Assembly (NCBI GenBank): GCA_030544235.1
Contig: CM060470.1
Coordinates: forward strand, 11,619,356-11,683,355
Direction of reading: 5' to 3'
DNA from: Lepturacanthus savala
Taxonomy: Eukaryota > Chordata > Actinopteri > Scombriformes > Trichiuridae
DNA length: 64,000 bases
The position numbers and the translations under genes are program-made. Each line of letters begins with the position of its first letter. Within the stretch, counting starts at the first letter, position 1. The notes below the pieces were generated by a model. That model saw nothing but the letters and a program-made list of their open reading frames with translations, was not told where the DNA came from and ran no database searches. Shown in pieces: positions 12,901 through 25,698 of this stretch.

Positions 12901-13115
12901 GACGTTTCCCTCATTATTCTCTACTTCTTTCCTCCTCCCCACCCTCCGTTATACGTCTCTCACCGACCACATTTCCATATTATTCTCCACGCTCGAGGAT
13001 TTTGCGCTTGTATTTGTGGTAATTGATTGGAGGAAACCACTAATGCATAGGTCTAAATGAATCTGATTATAAAAACATGGGTAGTTATTATCAGATGGGC
13101 AGCAGACGACGGGCG

Positions 13116-13146
<31 letters not shown>

Positions 13147-16100
13147 AGAGGCAGCTGCACACATATTTGGATCGATCGCTGTCATTTGCCCGGTTTATAG
13201 ATTCACTTTGGAGCGTGTTGGCTAATGACCTCATACTCAATCCATCGGAGATGCAGCTGCCACGGTTGTTCAGTTTGTGTGTGGGTGTTTGTGCTTAAGG
13301 AGGCGAGCTAATGTTTCTTTTAGGAATTTTTGGTCTTTCTCAGAGGAGCTGAGGTTTTCACACAGGAGCAACTTACAATTATTTCTGTTAATGTTATTTG
13401 ATGTTCCAACACAAATGATCAATAATAGTGATCCTACATATTGTGTTATTTGTTGTTACAAAACTTTAAAGTGTTTTCAATGTGACGGTGTGTGACGTAC
13501 ATGAGATCTACACACATCTAACAGCGTCGCTCTTCTCTCCTTCTCAGCCGGCCACTGTCTGTGAAGAGCGTCATCGGAGGGAGCATAACAAGGAGTAAGT
13601 CACTGCCAGAGTCGCTTTCTTTTCATTATTATTACCTATTCCCCAGAAGTGTATTGTGTATTGTGTAACACACACACTGCAAAAGCTGAAATCCTAATAG
13701 GTGAAAAGATCTTGTTTTTGGTACAATTAGTCCAATATTTAGTAGAATTGTCTTATTCCGCTGGAAGATAATTTAGCCTATTTCAATTATTTTTCGTATT
13801 TTCTTATAAAAAAAAAAAGATTGAATTGACTTAAATCAAGAAAAAAAATGTATTAGCTCAATTATATGCAGGTGGAATATAATTCTACTCAATATTGGAC
13901 TAATTGTACCAAAAACAAGATATTTTCACCTGTTAAGATTTCAGTTTTTGCAGCATACGGAGACTGATGTTCCATTTCATCCACTCTGCTGATGCTGCCT
14001 CGATCATGAATCCTTGCTGTCCCCAGCAACATTAATCTATAATGCCTGTAGACTTGTAGTCAAGGCTGCCTAAACCAAGACCAAGACACTACAGAGAGCA
14101 GAGTACCAAGACCAAGACCTATACAGACCACATCAAGACTAAGACCAGATAGACAGAGACTAAAAAAGGATAGGATAAATATTAGATTGTATTCTGTCAA
14201 CTACAGACACAACAATATCAATATTTCACATCATTTGACTGAGATCTACTATGTGTGGCAATTGCATGACCACTATGCTATTTCTTACTTGTTAGAAGAT
14301 TGACTTTTGAGTGCTGTTAAAGTAGTAGTAAACTACCTGAAAACCAGCAGTAATAGTGATAAAGAAAACTGAAACATGCAATAAATAGGTTAAAGAAAAT
14401 ATAGCCAATTATAGCCTACTTTACACAATTTGCAAAATTGCTGAATGCTTCTTCCTTTTTTGTTTGTGTAGTAATGAATTATTTGTGTTCTGTAAAAGCC
14501 AAACCTTACCACTGCTGAATTTGCCGACATGCTGCATCCTTCTCTCTGACTCTGCTGTAGAGGGGGGAGGTGTGAGCGGACCGCTACGCCAACGTGTCAG
14601 AAAACGCACGTCGTTGCTACCACATCTGATTTATTACCATTTGATTTATTAATCCCAAGCTGGGAAATTTGTGCTCCACTTTTGACCCGTCCCCCCGAGG
14701 GAGCGGTGGGCAGCAGCGGTCCTGATTAAACCCCCCAAATCCAACCTTGAATACTGAGTAAGTAGGGAGGTAATGGGTGCCACTCTTTGATATGACCTGG
14801 CCAGGGATTTCAACTCTCGACCTCCCAGTCCCTGGGCAGACAATCTACCACTAGGCCACTGAGCTGGGCTGCCTGTCACATCCCTTCAAGACCGCTCTGC
14901 CATCCCAATACGTGAGACCAAGAGACCAGAGATAAAAACCAAGACCAAAGACTGTCAAAAGACCATCAAACAGTGGTCTCGACACGAAGACCAGTCTCCA
15001 GAACTACAAGTCTAGTTCACTAATTAAGACAAGATTAGTTACGACTACAGCACAGCAGTAAGACACAATCTAATTATCTAAGAAATGAGGCTATAATGCA
15101 GGATTTGTGCATTATATAACAGCTTTGTAAATGTAAATGTGCAGGACTAGAGACAGAAAGCCGGCGTCACAGCTGCTTTTGCTGTTTTCACGCTTCTTGT
15201 ATAATCTGATGGCAGCAGACACAAACAAACCCCCTCAAGTGACTAACTTCTCATCTGCGTCATCTCAGGTAAGCTGGTGAGCACCAGGGTGCCCACCACG
15301 CCGGGTTCCCTCCAGCGTTCCCGCAGCGACATCGATGTCAACGCCGCCTCCAACTCCAAGTCACGTCTGTCCACCGTCCCGGCGTCCTCGCCGTTCAGCT
15401 CCGCGGCCGCCCTTCCCCCGGGGTCCTACGCCTCATTAGGTAATCCATCAGTCATCTCCCTCTAACCTCCTAATAGCACACAAGCAAACCTCTGTATGGT
15501 AACAGCACGGCAGCATCACAAGCTGAGTCTAAATGAATCTTTTCTGTGCTCCGCTCATTTCTTCTCGGCACAATGTTTAGACAATTTTTGGTTCATAATT
15601 AATGCACTGCAAAAACTGAAATCTTAACAGGTGAAAATATCTTTCGTTGGGTACAATTAGTTGAATATTGAGCGGAATGAGCTTATCCCACTGATAATTT
15701 AGGCTATTTCAAGTTTGTTTATTTTTTCTTGATTTTAGTCAATTTAGTCTATTTTTTAATAAAACGATTATCTTGTTTTCTTAAAACAAGACCAAATTGA
15801 CCCAAATAAGGAAAGAAAAAAAGCATGAAATAAGATGAAAGGTTGAAAATCTGTGATCAAATGGAGGTTTACAGAAAAGATGGAAACCCTTTGAATAATC
15901 ACTGATATATGAAGAGTGGAATGATCTACCTAGTCATTTCTCTGAAGCCCACTCAAGTGGTTCATCATCAAATTCTCCCGTCATCATCAAGTATCGAGAC
16001 AATCCCTCCTGTAGTCACTGGCTTTTATAGAACCGTGCGGGATTATTAAGCCCCCTGACACTTTTAAAGAATGTCTCCGCTCCCATTTTAAGAAAATGGG

Positions 16101-19100
16101 AAGTGTTTAAGTCGCTTCCCACCAAAAATATCAGTAGTCATTTTTCAGAAACTTCTCCTCTTGCCTTGCTCTTCTCCGGTGAGTCCCCATGGCTGGATAA
16201 AGGCTATTTTACTAATGCTGACGAGGCCCCTTGCTTACCCACCCACTGTTCCTGCTTTAATTGCTAGTAATTTCTTCCTCTATACCTCTCCTCCCACTCG
16301 CTGCTGCACCGCCTTTCTTAAATGCCCAAAAGATGGCACTCCTGGTAAAAGTGATGGTAAGACTTGTGTATGTGTGTCTCTCTCTCTCTTTCTCTTTCTC
16401 TGTGTTTGTGTGTATTTGTGCAAATTGCACAGAACAAAAGAAAGCACAGGGGTGCGAGTGTGTCTTTTTGTCAGCTGTCACGGGCTACAAGATTACATCC
16501 TTCCTCTCCTTCATCTGTGCCCTCTTTTCCTCTTTATCCCCCCTCCCCCGAGTGGTCATCGGTTATGTGGATCTCTGCATGGACTGTGTGCATGGACTTC
16601 CTCCTTTGACTGTAACCCTGTAGCCGTGTGTTCTGTTAGCGATCCGATGTCATAATTTCATACCGTATAGGGTTGTGTCCTAGTCGATAGAGAAGATTCT
16701 TTTCTGCTTTCCCCTTTGGTTCCTTCCTCGTTTCTTTTTACCTGTCGTACCCTGGTGTGTGTGTTTAATATATTTTATAGAAGCAGCGCTCAGTTTTTTT
16801 ATGCTCCACATGTCTGGAGCAAACTCCCAGTGAAGCGCAGGTCTCCTGCAACTTCAGACCTTCTGCAGAGAAATGAACTGAAACATAAATTACAACGATA
16901 GTTTTTTACAATTATAATGTTGTTGTGTTTTTATTTCACTTTGTTTTTGGTAATTCAAGTAATTGATACCCAAATAAATATGCATTTACCAAAAATGATT
17001 TTGAAAATAATTAAATATTAATATTATTATTTATTTATGATTATTGTGAATTATGAATAACTGATTTGTTTACATCGGCTACTTTGGCAATTATTTGCTT
17101 CCGATATTTTAATCAAGAAAATGTTTTAAATCGAACATGTATTTATTTCTCAATAACGGAGGCCAAGTGGTGGTGGTATTATTATTAATAATAGTATTAT
17201 TAATAGTATTATTTTGAATAACCGATTTGTTTACATGGACTGAGACTGCTTTGGTAAATAGTTGTTCTATTATTTTAATCAAGAAAATGTTCCTTGAAAT
17301 TTTGCTTTTTGTTTTTTTTAGCTTGTTCAGAGAAAAAAAAACAAAATAAACGGTTTCAATTGAAAACTGTACTGTATCAGTTTGAAAAAAAAATCAGGCC
17401 AAATCCTCCCGCCCTAACTCTGGACACTCCCATTTTTTACATTGCATAGTGGGGCTTTGTATCATTTTCAGAAGATAGGCTTTGAAAGAAAGTTTTTTTT
17501 CTTACACAAGTGTCTTTTGGGCTTTGTTATCCAATGTGTTTGAGGTAAAGAGTTGTGTGTGGTTCTAATGATGAAGCTGCTTGTTATATGACAAACAGGT
17601 TCAGACCCACTGCATGTTAAATACTGCTATATGTTCACATTTTTATGTTGCACACCTTCACTAGACACTGTCTCCGTAGGGGGGACAAGTCTGTGTTTCG
17701 GTCATGTTACTACATTAAAGCTAATGGCCGCCTCTATCAAGTGCTGAGTACTTCTGCTTTTCGGGGAACCCATGGGACGCTATTTCAGGAAAAACGGTGG
17801 ATGAGGGTCAGTCGTTTTGTAGGGATATAAATAGACAAACATCCTCTGTCTCTCTCAAACGATAAGTTGTTTATCACCATTGACAATACATGCTTTTCCA
17901 AAATAGGGTCCCCTGGGTAAATGAAAGGCAGAATTCATTCGGCTCTCTATCCTAAAACTAGCCTCTGTATTAATTGAATATATTTCTCCTTATTGTAATA
18001 ATTGTGTAGTGAAGATGTGAATAAACTCAAAATGTCAGCGTTTTCCTTATAGGTTACAGGTTCTTTTCTGAACATAGCACAGCTGCAAAGGATCTTTAAT
18101 GTTTGTCTCTCTCCAGACCTGGGTCCAATAGTATGTTCAATATTTCTCCAGTGTTGGGACTAAAGTACCGCATCACTGTAATTCCATTACTTTTGTAATG
18201 TAAAAAAAGAAAAAAAAAATACTTTTTCAAATGAAATAACACAATTGCTGAAAGTTAAATGGACTCCACAACTGTTAGTTTTGTCTTAAAGTGAAAATAG
18301 TTGTCAGCTTCCAATAGCAACACACTCTTCTTCTTTCTACTTCTTCTGCTTCTTCCATGCAGCCTTGCTAATTACTTTTTATATGCAGTAATTCGTAACG
18401 TTAATCATTGCCTTTCAGAGAGAAGTAACATAACTTTTAAATTCCTATGGTTCTCTAGCTGTCCTTAAAAGGACAACAATCTTGAACTTAGATCACTGAG
18501 GATTACTGGCAGATGCTAATGGACCCAGGTTTGTGTGTTTCCCCCTCTGTGTGTTTTCAGGGGAACTCTGTCCCCCTCGTCCAGGTCTTCTTCGTTTTGT
18601 CACCCCAGATTTTTTTCTTCTCCAGCATCTCTGTCTAGGGTTGTGGGTTGAACAACCCTAAGTCATTCAAAACAGGGTAAACTCACTCTACCTTGCTTCC
18701 CCCTCCCCCCTTTCTGTCTCGCCCCCTTCCCTTCTTTCCAGGTCGTGTTCGCACCAGAAGACAGAGTTCGGGCAGCGTGGGCGGGCCCAGCACCACGGTG
18801 GTGGACAGCAGGGGGCGCAGCCGAGCCAAAGTGGTTTCCCAGTCCCAGCGTATGTAAACTCACACCAAGTCTTTTCAGTCACAATATACACACTCTACAT
18901 GTTCAGGATATTCATGTGAATACTACATATCAAGTATGACCTCTCTGCGCCTTCTCGGCTCGGAGACCATACTGGACGTCTCGTATGTGTGTGTGTGGCG
19001 TTTCTCATGCACCGCAGCACCCTGAAAAGACTTCCAGTCACTCACAAATCCTGTGTATTTGTGCGTGCGTGCTTACAGTATGTGTGTTCATATATTAACG

Positions 19101-22100
19101 TGTATGTATTTCCTGGTTTATATATAAATATATTCTCAAGATCTGTCGGTGCTAACAGCGAACAACTTCGCAGCCATCCAGAGTGCATGCTGGGTTTAAA
19201 AAAAAAGAAGAAAAAAATAGCATAACCCCCCTTCTGTCTCATTTTGACCGTTCTCGATCTCCACCTGTCCTGCCTATTGCTTCCCATCACCCCCCAGGAT
19301 CCAGATCAGCCAATCCCATCAGTGGTAAGGCCTCAGCTTCATCCAGTCGCAAAAATAAAAAAAGCGAGACGCCTCATCCCTAAGCACCGCCCCCCTTTTT
19401 TTGGGGGCGCACCGCTTTTTTGCATGTCGTCTCATCTCATTTTTTTTTTTTTTTTTTTTTTTTACCTCCATTTCACCACGTCGCAGCATGTTTCATTTGT
19501 GACGTTAAAAGCTGACGTTTGTTTTCCACACATACAGTCCGAGAAAGCTATCCGGGCAGAAAATGTCGGCCATGTTGTTGTCTGTGTCGTGTGTGTGTTT
19601 CCACTGGTGAATCACCCGCGTGTGTAGATGTGTCACATCTGTATTTGACTATTAAAAATGTTTCTAATTTCATCTCCTGTGAAGTTTACCTCCCATTATT
19701 TTGTTTTATTCAATAGGCAACATAGGTTTATACTTGATAGAAATACATTATATTATTTTACTTTTTAAACTGCATTATCCTTAAAGTATTTGGTTTATTT
19801 CTAAGGAAATTCTATTTCAGCAGCCCAAGCATGTTATTAGAGGTCGTATCAATTCGTACACCCTAACCTCTCAGCTGCTCATAGTCTTACGATGGTAAAC
19901 ATTTTTTGTGTCTGTTTGTTTCTCTTCTCTCTCCTGACAGCTGGCAGTCGCTCCAGCTCCCCGGGCAAGCTGCTCGGCCACAGCAGCTACGGCCGGATCC
20001 CCCGAGCCACGGCGTCGGCCACCGCCACGCCGGCCGACAAGCGCAGCAGGATCCCTCGCAGCCAGGGCTGCAGCCGCGAGACCAGCCCCAGCCGGATGGG
20101 CCTCGGTAAGTTCAGGACTCAGCAACGAGGCGCCAGACTCCCGCCAGACTCCCGCCAGACTCCCGCAGGACCATTGTGAATATCATATACATATCAGGCA
20201 GGGCCTTAGCCACCATGGAGGACACCGAGGTCATGACCTCTGGAGTTTTTTTTCCCATTAAGTTTAATTTTTTTTTTCCCTTTAGGCTACATTTGCCCAC
20301 CTAATTACCATGACATCAATGCGACCTCACATGACAGATGCTCATATATTTGACCCGTTAAAACATACATACAATACATTGTAGCATTAAAATACTGGAG
20401 TTGTAGTTGTTGGAAATGGACCTCTATACACCTATGTAGATATTGCACCAAAAACCAGCTAAAATAGTCATTTACCACATTAGCAATGTATAGAGTGTAT
20501 TTCTGATTAGTTAAAAGTTGTGTTCATTGAAAAAACAGTGCTTATCTTTCAAAAATAACATAACTCAGTAATGAACTCAAAACTTGAAAAATCCTGGGAG
20601 GGAGTTTAATCCTCCTCTACTTCTTTTGAATAATAATTAAGAATGCTAACCGTAGAAACACTCCAGTGTGTGTGTTTGCAAGTGTGTTGTGGAGGTGAAG
20701 AGATATACTGCAGCGTTCACATTTCCTGCACTATGTGTACACATTTACTGTCACGACAACGACGACAAGAACACATGGTTTGAAGCCTGTTTATTGTCAT
20801 GATAACACGCTTCCTGCTACCTCACCTGCGGCTGCAACCGATTGGTCTATTCTGATGTAGGACTGATTGACAGGCTGCAGGAGTTAACATGAAAACGTTT
20901 GATGGTGATAAGGCTTCTTTGTTTTTTTTACAAAGTGAAAGCTGGTTTGAATAAATCAGACTTTTTGTAGTACTGTTGGCACTCCTCACCAAAAAGGTTA
21001 AATTGTGTTGCTAGGTAACAGAAACAGAAATGTGACTGTCCAGCTCTACAGATCCCAGCAGTCACACCTTTCCTGGCAGAGTCACCGACCCTTTCCTCAT
21101 ATTTCGTGGTTGAATTGATGGTCATCTGGATCCATGAAAAAAAGAAATCTGTTCATTGTGAGATGGTTTAAAACAAGAGAAAATATTTACTTCAGATGAA
21201 TTGCAAAAAGAGATTACCAGATGGATGAACAGATAATTTTTAGGTTTATTTAATAAGGGCAAGGTACGGTTTGCTTTTTCATCTTGATGTGACGTGTTGA
21301 AGTTACTCTGTGTCTAATCTTTGTCACAAATTACCGTAATAGTTAAAAGCTTGAGTTGCTCTTTGTAGTGTCGTATCTAACCTTACTAGCAGTTTGCTGT
21401 TTGACCAACTCACTCAGCCAGCACTCTACCACCGCTTTTTTTTCTTCTTCTCTTTCTTATTCACTTTCATTTCTTCTTTATCTCTTGCTCCCCATTTCCC
21501 TCCCTATACTGTAGCATTTTGACAATAGCAGCGATGCTAAACGATGAAGATCTCAGTGGATTCTCTCCGCGTCCCTCCTCACTTTTGTCCAGAACAAGAT
21601 GTCAAGATGCACCACAAAATTCACTGCGGATATTCAGAGAATTCATTACTTCTGTCTCATGTTGCAGCCAGTAAGAAATTATTGAAACTCACCTGTGAAT
21701 TCATTGAGACAAATTGTTTTCTGGAGCACATTTAAATAAATAAAGCCTTTCTGGTTTAAATGACCTTATGGCCTCTTTAGCAGCAGCACTGCTGAGAGAA
21801 CAGCCGATTTTGTTGTTTGTTCAGTCCAAAACCTGCGTCTTGTTGAGTGCGTTATTGCATCCTCTAGGGCAGCCTGCTTGGCTTTATACTTTAAAGTCCT
21901 TCTCTCTCATTACTTCTGCTCTTCTTCTTCTTCTTCTTTTTTTTCCTTCCCCATTTCTGTCTCTCTCCCTGACATTCTCTCCCCCCCCCTTCCCCCATGG
22001 ATGCACACTGACATTCCCACCTAACTTGTTGTCCTGACAGCCAGCCTGTGTGGTAAAGCTCTTCTTCCTGCTGCTCTCCCCTACCGCACGCTAGCCCGGA

Positions 22101-25100
22101 GCCGCATCCCCCGCCCCAGCATGAGTCAGGGCTGCAGTCGCGACACCAGTCGCGAGAGCAGCCGCGACACCAGCCCCGCTCGGGGCTTTACTCCTCTGGG
22201 TGAGTACCTGCTGTGCTACTAGCTGTCCTGGACCAGCTCTTCCAGCCCAGAGCGTCACAACTGAACAGTCTTTTACTACCGAAAAAAAAGAAAGAAAAAT
22301 AACCTCCCATGCCGTCTGCTGACTGTTTTCGCCGCTCAGTTTCTCCTCTGTAGTATCGCAGACACTTTCTGCCTCTGCCTGGGTTTTCTCTGTGCATGCA
22401 CTAACTGTGACAATCTCGGTTTAGGGAAATTACTCTTCAGACAGGTGAAGACAACATTCTTTTTTTTCCTTTTCTCAATCTATAGATGATACTCTTCAAA
22501 TGTACCTTCTTTATTTTGGACTGTTTTAAGGTGGATTCATGTGTTTGAATTCTTTTTTTAGTTTTAAGTTAGAGCTGGGTGATATAACCAAAAATTGATT
22601 GTGTCATGGTATTTTTCAAAATTCTTATCAGTGTACCAGTATTTGACACTATTTTTTTCATGCATGACTAGGTGTTCACCCTATATTATAATAATTTAGA
22701 GAATAATTACTGCAGTAAATTGACTTAGAATTGCCTTTCTTGTTGTAGGCAGTTCAGTCCTTTTAGTCTTCATATTCTAGGACGTTTTTGTGTGCTCATC
22801 TACTCTTTTTACTGTGAGATCTCAGGGAAGTTAAGTCATAACTCTGCAGCCACACAATAGCTGTTTCATCAAGAAATCATTAAAGCAGGAATGGAGGGTG
22901 CATTCAGAGTGAAATACTCTGAATGTCAATACTTTAAAGCCGAACTTTCGCACTGTATTTTTTGTCGGTATTAAGTTGTTAATGATCGTTTCGAAAACTA
23001 CTAATGAATGATGAAATTTAATAGATTTATCCGCTCTTTTTTGTATTCTGCCATCTTAAAATCAAATAGGGATACACAGCATATGTGCGGTAGATGTTAG
23101 AGATATTGGGCTGCCCCTACTATACAGTACATCCAAATGCAATTTATTTAGATGTGACTCTTTTTACACCACAGAACTCACCGAAATCTCTGTAGAAGCT
23201 AAGTCAAGCCAAAGGTTTTCATAAAGAAGCACTGATATCATATACAGTAATGAACAGGTCGTTGTGATTAATCATTTTGTCTATAAAATGTCATAAAATA
23301 GTCTAAAAATCGCATTTTGTCATAAAATGTTGCTTTGTCCAGGTAACAGTCAAATATGAACATAATTTTTATTATGAATTGTTTACTATCATGTGTGTCA
23401 CAAAAAAAAGTTTCACATTGTCATATTTGAGAAGCTGCAACCATCAAATTTTTGCATTTGTCTATAAACCTCACCGTAAATTACCAAATAATATCCAGGG
23501 CGTTTGTTTGTTTCAATCACTTAACCAACCAGGCGTTTATTTGAGACCAGGCGGCAATTAGGGACAGGCGATTAATTCCTTCCTGACAAAAAAATGGTAA
23601 TTCACTCGTAATCTTTTATTAACCCAGTATGACTACCATATAACTTATGGTTATATTAAAAGTAAGTAGTTTAACTTCTTGCAGCTTCTACTCCCGAGTT
23701 TTCCGCATATTTTACGATAGAATGTTTAAATCTCATGTCGTACTTAAGCAATATTACCCAAGAACGTTCTTTAACGTCATTTGAGAATGACAGTGATGCA
23801 GTCAGGACCAAGGCTCTTGGGGGGAAAAAAGGCTTTTATCATAGATTATTAAAATAATTGTCAATTCATTTTCTGTTTCACCGATTGACTATTGATTGCA
23901 GCCGAATCATTGTTTTTAATTAAGAAGCAAATCTAGAACAGACATTGCAGCAGTGTGAAAATGGCTTCCGAAGCGTTACCTTAGCCAGTGTTTACCGGGG
24001 CATGTGTGTCACTAACCCCCTGGTCCGGGTGTTGCCCACCTCTCCTGTCCCCTGCAGCCTCCCGACGTCACTCCCGTTCAACCAGCGCTCTCTCCACAGC
24101 CGACCCCCACGGCCAGTCAGGTGACCTGCATGCCCAGACGTCCCTTACCTCACAGCCACCCCCCTCCCCCGGGTTTACCCCTAAATGCCCGTCATACCTG
24201 CATGCTTCCGTGGTTTTGTAAAGTGATGTGACTGCAGGCGTTTACTTTTATTTGGGTTATCACATTATTATTTAGCATTTTAACAGGAAGAGTCAATTAT
24301 TTTAGCATGTAAAGGAAACTTTTTGTGGTCGTCTGCTTGTCCCTTAATCACCAATTTGCATTGATGTACCGTAGAGTCGTTCATGTCCTGACTCTAAGCT
24401 TTATATGCTGTTTATGAGTTTTCAGTCATATTTCATTTGACAGCCGGCAGTATGTTTGTAGTTGCAGTCAATTTGCATTTTAAAAGTTTTGTTTTTCCAG
24501 GCTTCTCTGCCCAGGAGGAGCCTTTGTTTTTTTTTTCGTTTCTAGATGCCCTCATCTGGTCGTATCATCCTTTTAGACTTTGTGATTCATGCCTCTGTTC
24601 TTTTCATTTTTAAAGACACCAGCTCATGTTTATGTTTTCTTCTTCTTTGGTGAATTGGTGGCGCTCTGAATCCATCGTGGGAAAGCAGCATTGCTGTAAT
24701 GGATTTGTGCTTTTGTTCATCTTCTATTTGGGTTTTTCTTTTGTGACATGCATCTCTTCATTTTGCTTTTTGGTGGTTGGAGCCTTGAATATTCCCTCCT
24801 GAAGCTTGTTGCACCTGTCCAATTACAGCATATTGCTTTATGTTCTACTGTGTCTAAAGCAAATTATTTTTTTATAAATTATTTTTTTATAAGTATTTTT
24901 CTCTGTGTGCTGCGTAAGAAAAACATTTGTTGTTTTTTGTCTTCAGGTAAGTTACCGGTGTCCACACCTGCCTTTGTTTACAAGCTTCACTCACCCTCCT
25001 TCCTTTTCTTTTTCCTACTTCCCGTCTAGACCGATATGGTTTGATTCACCAAGCAAGAATCTCTGCATCAGTCAATGCCATGAGGGTCCTGAACACAGGC

Positions 25101-25619
25101 ACCGAGGTGGAGGCAGCAGTTGCTGATGCTCTGGTGAGTTGCCGTGGCGTTCTACCTTCAGGAGAGACATTAAGTCAGGATGTCTCTTGTCATTGAGAGG
25201 GGATTTCTGTTAATGCGAGCATGACATACAGTATGTGTCAAAGAATAGGCTGCAATACTTTTTTTTTTTTCCTCCTAGGGCTGCTTTAAAATAGCTTTTC
25301 AAAGCCAGATCTCAATCTTCCGTTTGCTCCTTGACTTGAAGCACAGCACAATAGTTTATTTTTCTATCAGATATGCCGGGCCTTAGACTCTTATGAGGAT
25401 AAGAGTCTACTATCTAGAGATCTGCAGTTTATTATTATAGACGAATAAAGAAACCGGGAAAAAAATACTCACATTTAAGAAGCTGGAATCCGATCATTTT
25501 GTCATTTTTCTTTTTTAATGTTGACTAACTGATAATCAAAAACAGATGGTGATGAATTTTCTGTTGACCCACTATTCAATTGTCTGCAGTATTTAACAAA
25601 ATCTTTGTACAGAATCATG

Positions 25620-25698
<79 letters not shown>

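Noticed and set aside
16716..16901. LINE reverse-transcriptase C-terminus (APHVWSKLP)
   Set aside because: Only a short resemblance; kept as a note in the intron entry.
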